Counted from the first letter of the stretch, positions 35,811 through 45,155 are shown. The stretch: DNA of 64,000 bases from Citrobacter sedlakii NBRC 105722 (GCF_000759835.1 NZ_BBNB01000001.1:124001-188000), one strand, 5' to 3'. Notes: generated from the sequence alone by a model not told the origin. Translations and numbers: made by a program.

Positions 35811-36725
35811 ATGATTGTTCGTCCTCAACAGCATTGGCTACGCCTGATATTCGTCTGGCATGGCTCCGTTTTAGCTAAAATCTCTTCTCGTTTACTGCTG
35901 AATTTCCTGCTTTCCATCGCTGTTATCATCATGCTTCCGTGGTACACCATGCTCGGTATCAAGTTCACGCTTGCGCCGTTCAGCATCCTTGGTGTGGCCA
36001 TCGCGATATTTTTAGGGTTTCGCAACAACGCCTGCTACGCACGTTACGTCGAAGCGAGACAACTGTGGGGACAGTTAATGATTGCCTCACGGTCGCTGTT
36101 GCGGGAAGTCAAAACCACACTCCCGGACGACACGCAGTCTGGAGAATTTGTTCGCCTGCAAATTGCCTTTGCCCATTGTTTGCGCATGACGCTGCGGCGA
36201 AAACCGCAGGCCGAACCTCTGGCGAAATACCTCAACGCGGAAGATCTGAAACAGGTCTTCGCCGCACACTCTCCGGCAAACCGCATTCTGCTGCTGATGG
36301 GGGAGTGGCTGGCTGTTCGTCGGCGCGACGGACGTTTGTCTGATATATTATTTCACAGTTTAAACAATCGGTTAAACGATATGTCAGCGGTGCTGGCAGG
36401 ATGCGAGAGAATCGCCAATACGCCGGTGCCATTTGCGTATACGTTGATCCTGCATCGCACGGTGTACCTGTTTTGCATCATGCTGCCGTTTGCGCTGGTT
36501 GTTGACCTGCATTACATGACGCCGTTTATCTCGGTACTGATCTCCTATACCTTTATCTCCCTGGATGCGCTGGCGGAAGAACTGGAAGATCCGTTCGGTA
36601 CGGAAAACAACGACTTGCCGCTTGATGCTATCTGTAATGCCATCGAGATCGATCTGCTTCAAATGAACAATGAAACAGCCATTCCCGCGAAGCACGTTCC
36701 GGACAAGCACTATCAACTGACATAA
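35811..36725 (+). CDS. yneE: Bestrophin-family membrane protein YneE
   Basis: A 304-residue bestrophin homologue closely matching E. coli YneE. Four main helix regions are visible (about 25-65, 205-265). The family signature is intact: FRNNACYARYVEARQLWGQL near 70 and the C-terminal LAEELEDPFGTENNDLPLDAIC near 265. Bacterial bestrophins form pentameric ion channels in the inner membrane; E. coli YneE's physiological ion is unknown. It follows uxaB after the terminator and a ~190-base gap that includes a partial CRP-like site (TTTGA-N6-TCACG near 35758). Confidence 0.93.
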   Translation: MIVRPQQHWLRLIFVWHGSVLAKISSRLLLNFLLSIAVIIMLPWYTMLGIKFTLAPFSILGVAIAIFLGFRNNACYARYVEARQLWGQLMIASRSLLREVKTTLPDDTQSGEFVRLQIAFAHCLRMTLRRKPQAEPLAKYLNAEDLKQVFAAHSPANRILLLMGEWLAVRRRDGRLSDILFHSLNNRLNDMSAVLAGCERIANTPVPFAYTLILHRTVYLFCIMLPFALVVDLHYMTPFISVLISYTFISLDALAEELEDPFGTENNDLPLDAICNAIEIDLLQMNNETAIPAKHVPDKHYQLT

Positions 36726-36769
36726 CCTTCCTGGCTGTATCGTTGTTAAACGCGGCGCGCGCTCGATCG

Positions 36770-37528
36770 TTATGTCAGGCGACGGGCGACCATGAACAGT
36801 CGTGGGAATGCCAGCAGTATCTGCCCATCTTCCTGAAGCGGGTACTGCTCCTGTAACAGCGCGTGATAGCGGGCAAGATAGCGTTTTTGCGCTGGCTCAT
36901 TAAGATCCTGTAACCAGGGCCGCAGCCCGGTCGCACTGACCCAGTCGATTATCGCCTGATGGGATGGCATTTGGTGGTAGTAGGTTGTGCGCCAGATATC
37001 CACCTCGCAACCGGCTTCGCTTAGGATATCGTAATAAGCGTGAACGCCAGGAAGCGGCTCGCGTCCGCGGTTGGGATAATTTTGCTCATAAGCCACTTCG
37101 CGCATCAGAACATGCGACGGCTCCAGCGTATTATCGGGCATTTGTACGGCCAGGACGCCATGTGAATTAAGCAAAGAAACGAGGCGGGGGAACAGCGTGT
37201 AGTGATCGTCGATCCACTGAAGCGAAGCGTTGGCATACAGCACATCAGGCGCTGTGGCAGCATGAAAGTCGCGAATATCGGCTTCGATAAACTGACAATC
37301 CGGCAACGCTTTTCGCGCTTCGTTCAGCATCGATGGTGAGCTATCCACGCCAACGATCGCGGCATCTGGCCAGCGATGGCGGAGTAGAGCGGTGCTATTG
37401 CCCGGTCCACATCCCAAATCGACAACTGACTGGACGTGCTCATGCGTTACTCTCGTCAACAGCTCTGCCGCAGGCCGCGAACGTTCGGCGCCATATTGCA
37501 TATAGAGCGAAGGATTCCAGTCGGACAT
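36770..37528 (-). CDS. tam: Trans-aconitate 2-methyltransferase Tam
   Basis: A 252-residue class I methyltransferase, orthologous to E. coli Tam. Motif [16 protein letters not shown], lies near residue 35; the motif II region [11 protein letters not shown] near 58. It methylates trans-aconitate with S-adenosylmethionine, removing an inhibitor of aconitase that forms spontaneously, mainly in stationary phase. The long conserved C-terminal part ([33 protein letters not shown]) matches E. coli. It converges with yneE. Confidence 0.95.
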   Translation of the reverse strand: MSDWNPSLYMQYGAERSRPAAELLTRVTHEHVQSVVDLGCGPGNSTALLRHRWPDAAIVGVDSSPSMLNEARKALPDCQFIEADIRDFHAATAPDVLYANASLQWIDDHYTLFPRLVSLLNSHGVLAVQMPDNTLEPSHVLMREVAYEQNYPNRGREPLPGVHAYYDILSEAGCEVDIWRTTYYHQMPSHQAIIDWVSATGLRPWLQDLNEPAQKRYLARYHALLQEQYPLQEDGQILLAFPRLFMVARRLT

Positions 37529-37686
37529 TGGCAGTCTCCTGTAGATGAGATGAGTGATTGATGTTTGTTCCTATACTTAAACCCTGGACCTTTATCTGAA
37601 ATTGTCAGCCCTTCATTCTGTAATTTTATACGCTTGTTAAAAATAATCGGCGTTAAGATGACAGAAAGAGATGATCTGAAAAATTT

Positions 37687-38418
37687 TCAGACGCTATCCC
37701 TGGCGCGTGCCTCATTAATAAGCTGGCTGAGCTTTTCCCGCTGGCACCCATTTTCATCGAAACTGGTGGGTGCCAGCCACTTTTCATAGGCAACGCGCAG
37801 CGCAGGGTATTCGCTGTCAATGACTGAGTACCAGGCAGTATCACGGTTACGTCCGTGGTAAACCAACGCCTGCCGGAAAATACCTTCAAACCGGAAGCCA
37901 AAACGCTCCGCAGCCGCCCGGGACGGGGCATTCAGCGAGTCACATTTCCACTCAAAACGACGGTAGCCGAGGTCCTTAAACACGTGGCGCAAAAAAAGCG
38001 CCATCACCTCGGTAGAAATGCGCGTGCGCTGCATGTGTCGTGAATACGTCACGCTGCCTATCTCAATTACACCGTTGCAAGCGTCAATCCGCATAAGGGC
38101 AACCGTACCCACCGCCTTGCCACTGGTGTAATCAATCACGGCGTAATGCATCGGATCCGTCTTTTTTTCAATATTCAGCAAATAATCGCGATAAGAATCA
38201 AACGTTTCAAAAGGCCCTGAAGGAAGATAGGTCCAGTCACGCCAGTCAGGCGCTTCGCGATAGGCCGCATAAAGCTCTGCCGCATGGCGGGCGGTGTTGA
38301 TACGCTCAAGTCGGCAGTAGCGTCCTTCAAGGCGTCTTTCGTCAGGGAAAATGGCACCTTTCCAACCCGTAAGCTCCACGCCTACCGGTTGATTAAAAGT
38401 ATTTAGTCTCTGTGTCAT
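37687..38418 (-). CDS. GNAT-family N-acetyltransferase (RimL-like)
   Basis: A 243-residue acetyltransferase of the RimJ/RimL group. The ATG at 38418 follows a GAGGAG site by 10 bases; an earlier TTG in frame would lie in front of that site. Conserved features are GRYCRLERI near 35, EIGSVTYSRHMQRTRISTEVMALFLRHVF (acetyl-CoA loop) near 120, and FEWKCDSLNAPSRAAAERFGFRFEG near 155. It diverges from a MocR-type regulator with repeat sites between them, so its expression is probably set by that protein and a pyridoxal- or amine-linked signal. The target is unknown. Confidence 0.83.
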   Translation of the reverse strand: MTQRLNTFNQPVGVELTGWKGAIFPDERRLEGRYCRLERINTARHAAELYAAYREAPDWRDWTYLPSGPFETFDSYRDYLLNIEKKTDPMHYAVIDYTSGKAVGTVALMRIDACNGVIEIGSVTYSRHMQRTRISTEVMALFLRHVFKDLGYRRFEWKCDSLNAPSRAAAERFGFRFEGIFRQALVYHGRNRDTAWYSVIDSEYPALRVAYEKWLAPTSFDENGCQREKLSQLINEARARDSV

Positions 38419-38472
38419 GACTATTGTCTGCTCCTCAACCAATAAATGTTACCGTCGCGGGATCATGACGTT

Positions 38473-38521
38473 CTTGTGGTACTCTTGAAAGGTCCACAAG
38501 ATCTATTTTTTACAGGTCCAC
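38473..38521. promoter_or_regulatory. Repeat cluster between the acetyltransferase and the MocR gene
   Basis: Direct repeats GGTCCAC at 38491-38497 and 38515-38521, 24 bases apart, plus an inverted repeat CTTGTGG (38473-38479) / CCACAAG (38494-38500). MocR regulators are known to bind spaced direct repeats, so this is the likely operator for both genes. Confidence 0.6.
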
Positions 38522-38526
38522 GATAC

Positions 38527-39990
38527 ATGTTTGATATTACCGAGCCCCTGAAGCCAGATGCCATCAGCCCGGACGGCAGGCCGGTATCCCTGCAGAAGCA
38601 ACTGACCGAACGTATACAGCAGGCGATACTGAGCGGTTACTTGCCTGCAGACACCAGGCTGATGTCCTCCCGCGCGCTGGCGAAAGAGCTCGGCATATCG
38701 CGAAACACCGTGGTGAATGTCTATGAGCACCTTGCGGCTGAAGGGTATATTCTGGCTGACAGGCAGGGCACGCGCGTGGCGCCTGTATCCGGCCTGGCCA
38801 GTAAGGCCACTGCACCAATGCAATCCAGACCCGGTACCGTTCAGCTTGCTACCCGTCTGACTCCCTTTATCACTAATCCATTGCAACCGGAGTCTGATGC
38901 GTTGCTATCTCCCGGTATGCCCGCGATAAAAGAATTTCCGATTACTGTCTGGCGTCGCGCCATCGAGCGGGCAAACCGGCAGTTTATGCCTCGCATGCTG
39001 GGTTATGGCGCTCCAACGGGCGAGTACGCCTTGCGTGACGCTATAGCGACGCATCTTCATGTTGCGCGAGGAGTCCGCTGCGATCCGCACCGGATCGTCA
39101 TTACAGAAGGTGCCAGGCAGGCGCTGGAACTCTGCGTGACCCTGCTCACAGATCCGGGAGACACGGTCTGGATGGAGGAACCTGGCTACCGGGGCGCTAA
39201 AGCGGCATTTTCTGCAGGTAATCTGCACATGGAGATGATGAAGGTGGATGGGGAAGGGGTATGTATACCGGAGGATGCCTGGCAGAACCGTGTGCCAAAA
39301 CTTATCTACCTTACACCTGCTCATCAATATCCCACCGGCGCCGTCTTATCTGTTTCACGAAGGCTGTCGCTGATTACACAAGCTGCCAGGAAGGACGCCT
39401 GGCTGATTGAAGATGACTATGACGGCGACTTCAGGCACTCCGGTGGCCCAATTGCCAGCATGCAGGGCCTTACGGAAGACGCACCCGTGTTTTATATCGG
39501 CTCGTTCAGTAAGACAATGTTTCCGTCGCTGAAGCTCGGTTATGTGGTATTTCCGGCGAACGTGATGAAGCAGGCCAGCATGGTGCTGAATGAAATTATG
39601 CGGAGTGGTCAGCAGCTTCAGCAACTTGCCCTGGCAGACTTTATGAAAAGTGGTGAGTTTGGTCGTCACCTGGGCCGTATGCGCCGACTTTACCGTGAGC
39701 GTCAGCGGATCTTGCGGCAGGCCCTGACAGAACATTTTTCACCGGAACAAGTGCTTGGCGGGAAATCAGGTATGCATCTGACGCTTTTGCTTGCACCTGG
39801 CTCCGACGATAAGAAAATTGTCTCACTCGCACGTCAGCATGGCATTGGCGTTCAGGCCTTTTCTTCATACAGCGTCAGCAACGATGCCGCCGCAGGGTTG
39901 GTTATTGGCTATGGAAATACGCCAGCGGAGGTTATCCCAGAGGCTGTTAGTGTGCTGGCAGCCCTAAGCAGACAGGAACGTCTCTTCTGA
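38527..39990 (+). CDS. MocR/GntR-type PLP-dependent regulator
   Basis: A 487-residue fusion (ATG at 38527, aligned with the normal family start): a GntR winged helix at about residues 15-85 (SGYLPADTRLMSSRALAKELGISRNTV) joined to a class I aminotransferase-like domain at about 120-487. The PLP lysine is Lys329 in SFSKTMFPSLKLGY. Such MocR proteins sense a PLP adduct rather than catalyse transamination; known members control GABA, taurine or PLP synthesis genes. It diverges from the acetyltransferase gene with repeat sites between them, and no pdxST, gabT or tau genes are nearby. Confidence 0.9.
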   Translation: MFDITEPLKPDAISPDGRPVSLQKQLTERIQQAILSGYLPADTRLMSSRALAKELGISRNTVVNVYEHLAAEGYILADRQGTRVAPVSGLASKATAPMQSRPGTVQLATRLTPFITNPLQPESDALLSPGMPAIKEFPITVWRRAIERANRQFMPRMLGYGAPTGEYALRDAIATHLHVARGVRCDPHRIVITEGARQALELCVTLLTDPGDTVWMEEPGYRGAKAAFSAGNLHMEMMKVDGEGVCIPEDAWQNRVPKLIYLTPAHQYPTGAVLSVSRRLSLITQAARKDAWLIEDDYDGDFRHSGGPIASMQGLTEDAPVFYIGSFSKTMFPSLKLGYVVFPANVMKQASMVLNEIMRSGQQLQQLALADFMKSGEFGRHLGRMRRLYRERQRILRQALTEHFSPEQVLGGKSGMHLTLLLAPGSDDKKIVSLARQHGIGVQAFSSYSVSNDAAAGLVIGYGNTPAEVIPEAVSVLAALSRQERLF

Positions 39991-40400
39991 ACGTCCTGAA
40001 GCGAAAAGTATCTACGAGAAATTTCTTTCATGATGAATATCCCGGCGTCATGTATAGCCACAGAAACTCCTCATCAGGAAAAGTGAGTTATCGACCTGGT
40101 CGGATAAAATGACCCACATATAGACGCTAGTATTGAGCTAACAAAACCTTGGTGCGCATAATGTATATTATGTTAAATCAATCGGAACCTGTTAAAAGAC
40201 GTGTTAACGCGCTTGGATTGGTGCATGTTAAAAAAAACTCTACACATGTATTACTACATTGCTTTGTGATGTATAGCACTGCGCAAGAGGTAATGACATT
40301 GCAACCCGTTTGATCCCTTCCCTGTCGTGACGCTGCGCGAATTCTGCAGATTTGCCCCCGTTATCCTGCACAGGATTTCACGCAGCACACCGCGCAGGCG
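39991..40400. other. Intergenic region without a supported gene
   Basis: This stretch is AT-richer than its surroundings. It contains a 50-codon open frame at 40161-40313 with no ribosome site and no recognisable product. It could be debris of a lost gene. I see no RNA gene or repeat in it. Confidence 0.5.
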
Positions 40401-40427
40401 TAAAAAAACCGGCCATTGTGACCGGTT
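40401..40427 (-). terminator. Terminator of the toxin-antitoxin pair
   Basis: AACCGG (40407-40412) pairs with CCGGTT (40422-40427); on the minus strand seven Ts follow. It is 20 bases past the antitoxin stop. Confidence 0.8.
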
Positions 40428-40446
40428 CGTTGCGTCGCGTTTCGAC

Positions 40447-40761
40447 TCAGTGGATTTTCCCCTGGGCCGCAGCTTTCTCTGACTGACGTTCGGCTGCTCT
40501 GACAACGGCCATAAACGCTTTAACACCCGGATCCACATCAGGCGACAACATGCGCATAATTGATTTGGAATTCCTGCCGACCTCGTCAGAAATCGCAGGA
40601 TAACCGCACGTGACCTTAATCAGCGTGCGCAGCATACCTTTGGCGACTTCGATTTCACCGGACAGTATTAATTCGTGTATCTCCTGGATAATCTGAACAC
40701 GCGACCCGATGTCCTCTTTAAGCAGGTTTTCCCACATTTTTTCGATGTCATGCGCGGCCAT
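40447..40761 (-). CDS. Helix-turn-helix antitoxin (COG3636-type)
   Basis: A 104-residue DNA-binding antitoxin. The helix-turn-helix is at about residues 52-75 (YPAISDEVGRNSKSIMRMLSP), as in the addiction-module antidote family that pairs with Gp49/RelE-like toxins. It overlaps the toxin gene by 14 bases, so the pair is co-translated, with the toxin first as in higBA systems. It probably blocks the toxin and represses the operon at the palindrome at 41105. Confidence 0.8.
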   Translation of the reverse strand: MAAHDIEKMWENLLKEDIGSRVQIIQEIHELILSGEIEVAKGMLRTLIKVTCGYPAISDEVGRNSKSIMRMLSPDVDPGVKAFMAVVRAAERQSEKAAAQGKIH

Positions 40762-41080
40762 GTTTTTTACTCCTCAGATAGTCAGCGCGGTATTTTTCGG
40801 CGGCGTCCAGATCGTTATTTTGCCGATCCTTGAAACCGGCACACAGTAAAATGACAATTTCGTCGCCGTCCTGCATCAGATACACACGCAAACCGGCGCC
40901 CCAGTTTATCCTGTATTCACCGATACCCGGTCGGCCAGATAACCATTTCACTGACGATGTGTTCCCGCTCCGTAATCGCTCAACCGCCGTAAAAACTTTT
41001 GGAATTGCGGCGCGGTTTTTAGCCAGCCATTTTTCAAGTGGGCTGACGTCGTGCTCGTCCGTGTAATACTTGATATCCAT
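40748..41080 (-). CDS. RelE/ParE-superfamily toxin (COG3657, Gp49-like)
   Basis: A 110-residue toxin, ATG at 41080 behind a strong GGAGGGG site; the frame opens further upstream at 41161 without support. The core SVKWLSGRPGIGEYRINWGAGLRVYLMQDGDEIVILLCAGFKDRQ is the hallmark of this RelE-like group, including the conserved Arg/Tyr strand residues. Members usually cleave mRNA on the ribosome or inhibit gyrase; which applies here is unknown. The gene order is toxin then antitoxin, with a 20-bp palindromic operator upstream. Confidence 0.82.
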   Translation of the reverse strand: MDIKYYTDEHDVSPLEKWLAKNRAAIPKVFTAVERLRSGNTSSVKWLSGRPGIGEYRINWGAGLRVYLMQDGDEIVILLCAGFKDRQNNDLDAAEKYRADYLRSKKHGRA

Positions 41081-41104
41081 TGATACCCCTCCGTATTTGA
41101 TTGA

Positions 41105-41124
41105 TGGTAACGAATTCGTTACCA
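41105..41124. promoter_or_regulatory. Toxin-antitoxin operator palindrome
   Basis: TGGTAACGAATTCGTTACCA is a perfect 20-bp palindrome 25-44 bases upstream of the toxin start, the normal place for autoregulation by the antitoxin or complex. Confidence 0.75.
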
Positions 41125-41340
41125 CATGACAAGAGGGTAAAAAAAGCCCATGCGCTAACACGGGCAGAAAAGCAATGGCAATGATAATGGCTATACAACA
41201 AATACCGTTAAAGAACTTTTAAGATCCCGTCAAAGCCTCGTTCCCGCCTCACCTACCAAATCATTCGCGCCGTTATCTTGACTTACCCTCGAATCAGACC
41301 ACAATAATTTCACTTTCGCGCTAACCGGCAACGGACGTAT

Positions 41341-42702
41341 ATGGATATCAGTTCTCCTCGTTTTCTTCCTTTATTTCGTATCAGGACTTACACGGCTGCA
41401 ATCGCGTCGGCGCTTCTGCTGGCTAGCTGCTCTTCTACACCACCCGCCTCGCTGGTAACGCCGCCATCAGCAACGCCTGCTTCGCCCGTGAAACAACAAA
41501 AGTTGAACGAACCCGTTCGCGGCGTCTGGCTGGCGACGGTTTCCCGTCTCGACTGGCCTCCCGTCGCGTCAGTCACTGTCAGCGACGCCCGTTCGCGTAT
41601 CGCCATGCAGCAAAAAGCGCTAACCGATAAGCTCGATAATTTACAGCGGCTCGGCATCAATACCGTATTTTTTCAGGTAAAACCTGACGGTACCGCGCTT
41701 TGGCCCTCAGCGATATTGCCCTGGTCAGACATGCTTACCGGAAAAATTGGCCAGGACCCCGGTTACGATCCGCTGCAGTTTATGCTTGACGAAGCGCATA
41801 AGCGTGGGATGCGGGTTCACGCATGGTTCAATCCTTATCGCGTCTCGGTTAATACCCGACCTTCTACGGTTGCCGAACTGAACCGCACCGTGTCACTGCA
41901 GCCCGCCAGCGTTTTTGTCCTTCACCGTGACTGGATCCGTACAGCGGGCGACCGCTATGTTCTTGACCCGGGGATCCCGGAGGTTCGCGACTGGATAACC
42001 AGTATTGTGGCGGAGGTCGTGAAAAAATACCCGGTTGATGGCGTTCAGTTCGACGACTATTTCTATGCTGAATCACCGGGATCTGCGCTTAATGACAGCG
42101 TGACCTTCAGGCGCTACGGTGAAGGGTTTCATACCAAAGCCGACTGGCGACGGCACAATACGCAGCAGTTAATTGAACAGGTGTCGCGCACCCTCCGACA
42201 CATTAACCCGGACGTAGAATTTGGAGTGAGTCCGGCAGGGGTCTGGCGTAACCGCTCACACGATCCCGCCGGTTCAGACACCCGGGGCGCCGCGGCGTAT
42301 GATGAGTCTTACGCGGACACGCGCCGTTGGGTGCAGCAAGGTTTGCTGGACTACATCGCGCCGCAGCTGTACTGGCCCTTCTCTCGCGACGCCGCGCGCT
42401 ATGATGTGCTCGCCAAATGGTGGGCGGATGTGGTGAAGCCTACGAAAACCCGACTTTATATTGGCGTGGCGTTGTATAAGGTGGGCGAACCCTCGCGTAA
42501 CGAGCCGGACTGGACGGTAAACGGCGGCGTGCCGGAACTGAAAAAACAGCTCGACCTGAACGACTCGGTTCCGCAAATCAACGGCACAATACTGTTCAGG
42601 GAAAACAACCTTAATCAGCCGCAAACGCAGCAGGCCGTTCATTATTTACGACAGCGTTGGGCAAACCTGAGTGGTCACCCGTCAAATAAAGAAAAGATGT
42701 AG
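41341..42702 (+). CDS. digH: Divisome-localised glycosyl hydrolase DigH (YddW)
   Basis: A 453-residue lipoprotein of the DUF187/GHL10 family, orthologous to E. coli DigH. The lipobox is LLLASC (Cys29), so it is likely an outer-membrane lipoprotein. The barrel motifs RGVWLATVSRLDWPP (about 60), INTVFFQVKPDGTALWPSAILPWS (about 103), DGVQFDDYFY (about 238) and DYIAPQLYWPF (about 340) are intact, including the paired acidic residues. DigH binds and cleaves denuded septal peptidoglycan glycans. It converges with bluR with a four-base gap. Confidence 0.93.
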   Translation: MDISSPRFLPLFRIRTYTAAIASALLLASCSSTPPASLVTPPSATPASPVKQQKLNEPVRGVWLATVSRLDWPPVASVTVSDARSRIAMQQKALTDKLDNLQRLGINTVFFQVKPDGTALWPSAILPWSDMLTGKIGQDPGYDPLQFMLDEAHKRGMRVHAWFNPYRVSVNTRPSTVAELNRTVSLQPASVFVLHRDWIRTAGDRYVLDPGIPEVRDWITSIVAEVVKKYPVDGVQFDDYFYAESPGSALNDSVTFRRYGEGFHTKADWRRHNTQQLIEQVSRTLRHINPDVEFGVSPAGVWRNRSHDPAGSDTRGAAAYDESYADTRRWVQQGLLDYIAPQLYWPFSRDAARYDVLAKWWADVVKPTKTRLYIGVALYKVGEPSRNEPDWTVNGGVPELKKQLDLNDSVPQINGTILFRENNLNQPQTQQAVHYLRQRWANLSGHPSNKEKM

Positions 42703-42706
42703 CGAT

Positions 42707-43444
42707 TCAGGACGGCGATGAATGCAGGGCAATGCTATACCCCTGCTCTCGCCAGCTCGCCAGTTGTTCTTGCTGGCGCGTGGTGGGCGCTTTCCCAATC
42801 CAGACAAAAATATCCTGACCGGGGAACATTTCCGGGCGCGGCGATTCCAGCGGCTCCGGCAGCACGTGAATATTCCAGCCCTGCTGCGACAAACGCCAGC
42901 CTTCCAGCCAAAGACGTGTCCGGTCTTCACACTCCCATGACAGCAGATAAGCCTCTTTATCAGCCTGAGCGCGTAACGCATTCAGGCGCGTGATCGCATA
43001 GTCGATCAGCACCCCATCCAGCAGACTGCCCATAACGCGTGCGGTAGCCTGCTCAAGATTAAGTCGTTGACGCATCGGAACAAAAATATGATCGATCACA
43101 TCATCAACCGGATAGCTGGCGCCCAGTTCATCAATGCGTACGCGCAGTTTGTCGGGACTGACACGACGCAGCGTGACCATCATCTCTTCCTGAAGCGATA
43201 ACCAGCCGTCGTGTTGCGCAGTCTGGCTGCCTTCAATCAGCGCTTTAACCTTACTCACCGGCACGCCGCTTTTGATCCAGCGTTTAATCTCTTCGATACG
43301 TCTGATGTCATCTTCGTCGAACTGACGGTGACCGCCTTCGCTGCGCTGAGGTTTTAATAATCCATAGCGTCTTTGCCAGGCACGCAACGTAACCGGGTTG
43401 ATTCCGCATCGTTCGGCCACATCACCAATACTGTAAAAAGCCAT
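42707..43444 (-). CDS. bluR: MerR-family repressor BluR (YcgE)
   Basis: A 245-residue protein, ATG at 43444; the frame extends to 43555 without support. Residues 1-70 are the MerR winged helix ([30 protein letters not shown]); the rest resembles a cobalamin-binding domain but is used for protein contact. In E. coli BluR represses ycgZ-ymgA-ariR, and light-excited BluF removes it from DNA. It lies next to bluF and digH as in related enterics. Confidence 0.93.
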   Translation of the reverse strand: MAFYSIGDVAERCGINPVTLRAWQRRYGLLKPQRSEGGHRQFDEDDIRRIEEIKRWIKSGVPVSKVKALIEGSQTAQHDGWLSLQEEMMVTLRRVSPDKLRVRIDELGASYPVDDVIDHIFVPMRQRLNLEQATARVMGSLLDGVLIDYAITRLNALRAQADKEAYLLSWECEDRTRLWLEGWRLSQQGWNIHVLPEPLESPRPEMFPGQDIFVWIGKAPTTRQQEQLASWREQGYSIALHSSPS

Positions 43445-43593
43445 AGCATCCCTCTTACTGCAAAGCTGTACTACCATGTATAAGTTAACCAAACCCCCTG
43501 CGCTGTACAAATCAAATTTTCCTGTACAAGCAGGGATTTGTGAATTTATTCCCAATTCTCAGTAAGATGGAACAACAATTTTTTAACCTGGCA

Positions 43594-44811
43594 TTAAAGA
43601 TCGGCAGCCCTTTCCGGCCATGCAATCGGCGAGACACCTCCTAAAGATGGACGGGCGAACAGATAGCCCTGGAACTGACTGATACCGGCTGATTCCAGCC
43701 ACATCCACTCTTCCGCCTTTTCGACGCCAACCGCAGAAATCGCTATTTCCAGCGACGAGCAGCATTTGACGATCGCTTGTACAATGGCCTGCCGGGGCCC
43801 GCTTTTGTGGACATCCATAATGAGCTCCCGGTTAATTTTTATGCGATCCGGCTGGAACTGCGACAGCAATAACAAGCCCGCAGACCCGGCGCCAAAGTGG
43901 TCAATCGCCACGCTAATTCCGGCACTTTTGAGTAGTCTGACAGAGGCGGTAAATTGCTCAAGCCCCGAGATCACTTCGCGTTCTGTGAATTCAACCGTCA
44001 CTTGTTCCGGCACCAGGCCGGAACGCTCAATGGCGTCCAGCAACGTTTGTACCGCGTGGGGAATATTGACCAGCGTCATAGGCAACACATTCACCGACAG
44101 TGAATATCGCTGCAAATTCAGCCTGCCCGCCAGCGCAAAGGCCTGTGTTTTACTGTGCAGATCCGCTTCGTAAAGTGCCGTCCCGGTAAGCCCGGCGAAA
44201 TAACGTTCTGGCCCCTGTCCGTCTGGCGTTCGCAGCAAGGCTTCCAGCGCGACAATCTCCCGGGCGAAAGGATCGATTAATGGTTGAAAGGCAAAGCAAC
44301 ATTCTGCGTGGGTATCTTCTTGCACACTCTTTTCCCTGCTTACACCTTCGGCAATAAATTCCCAGGTATTTGCCGGTGGAATGGCAAAATAATTTTCCTT
44401 TTCGGTCGCTTCTATAAAAGTGCGAAAGAATTTCAGCGGTCGGTCGTTAAACGCCAATTGATACCGGGTGGTACCTTTATCGAGTACGTGTTGCAAAACG
44501 TCATTTTTGGCAAATTCGCGCAGGTCGAAAAGCTCCATTCCCACTTTACCAAAGCGGCGTGACGGCCCATAGTCACGCAATAACTCTACCAGATTATGAT
44601 GCCTCTCATCGTTGATGATGTGTTGATAGATCTGCTGAACGCCCTCCTCTGGCCCTTCAAGCAGTTGAAAAAAATGTTTTCCGTTAAACAACAGGATCCC
44701 GGTGACGTTGGCCTGTTCGTTTTTTACCTTTGCTGCTGCCACCATTTTTTCAAGAGAGATTAGAGAAAAAGTGTCGCAAATATGACTACGGTAGATAACC
44801 GTTGTGAGCAT
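43594..44811 (-). CDS. bluF: Blue-light sensor BluF (BLUF-EAL)
   Basis: A 405-residue protein. The flavin-binding BLUF domain (1-95) keeps Tyr7, Asn31 and Gln49 of the photocycle. A degenerate EAL domain follows from about 170. Here the signature reads EALLR (Glu190), closer to an active EAL than the E. coli version, and the Asn and Glu of NVLPMTL and EFTER remain, but the key DDFGTG is DHFGAG, which loses a metal-binding Asp, so c-di-GMP cleavage is unlikely. On blue light it binds BluR and frees the ycgZ operon. Confidence 0.94.
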   Translation of the reverse strand: MLTTVIYRSHICDTFSLISLEKMVAAAKVKNEQANVTGILLFNGKHFFQLLEGPEEGVQQIYQHIINDERHHNLVELLRDYGPSRRFGKVGMELFDLREFAKNDVLQHVLDKGTTRYQLAFNDRPLKFFRTFIEATEKENYFAIPPANTWEFIAEGVSREKSVQEDTHAECCFAFQPLIDPFAREIVALEALLRTPDGQGPERYFAGLTGTALYEADLHSKTQAFALAGRLNLQRYSLSVNVLPMTLVNIPHAVQTLLDAIERSGLVPEQVTVEFTEREVISGLEQFTASVRLLKSAGISVAIDHFGAGSAGLLLLSQFQPDRIKINRELIMDVHKSGPRQAIVQAIVKCCSSLEIAISAVGVEKAEEWMWLESAGISQFQGYLFARPSLGGVSPIAWPERAADL

Positions 44812-45155
44812 GATGAGTCCAGATATACAGGAGGGAACATAAATACCCTACCAGAACCGTGCCTTCCCGTCTCCAGAAAACTCACTTTACGCTAACAATA
44901 TGTTCACAAAGGAAAATGTTACATTCCTGTTGTCTATATATTGGCATAATTTACCCGATTCCCGCCTAAAAATGTTGTACAGCTATTGATAGCTTAAATT
45001 GTAAATTATTGATTTTAATTTATTGATTTTAAACAATTAGCACAAAAAGCTAAAAATTAGTATGCTATTTTGTACGCATTCTATGTACACATTTTCTATA
45101 TTTGTATAACTTAAATTACAACTTTGTAGATTATTGAAACAAATGGGAGTCACAC
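44812..45155. other. Divergent control region bluF / ycgZ
   Basis: About 345 bases, very AT-rich from 44930 on. It holds the BluR-type operator at 45071, a further half-site TTGTACA at 44974-44980, and a TATATT -10-like element near 45096. In E. coli this promoter depends on RpoS and on low temperature. No gene is seen. Confidence 0.5.
45071..45089. promoter_or_regulatory. Likely BluR operator
   Basis: TGTAC-N9-GTACA, an inverted repeat at the ycgZ promoter. The MerR-like relatives MlrA and BluR of E. coli use TGTACA-type arms. Confidence 0.6.

Noticed and set aside
40161..40313. A 50-codon open frame starting MYIMLNQSEP
   Set aside because: No ribosome site, no recognisable domain, poor composition; probably chance.
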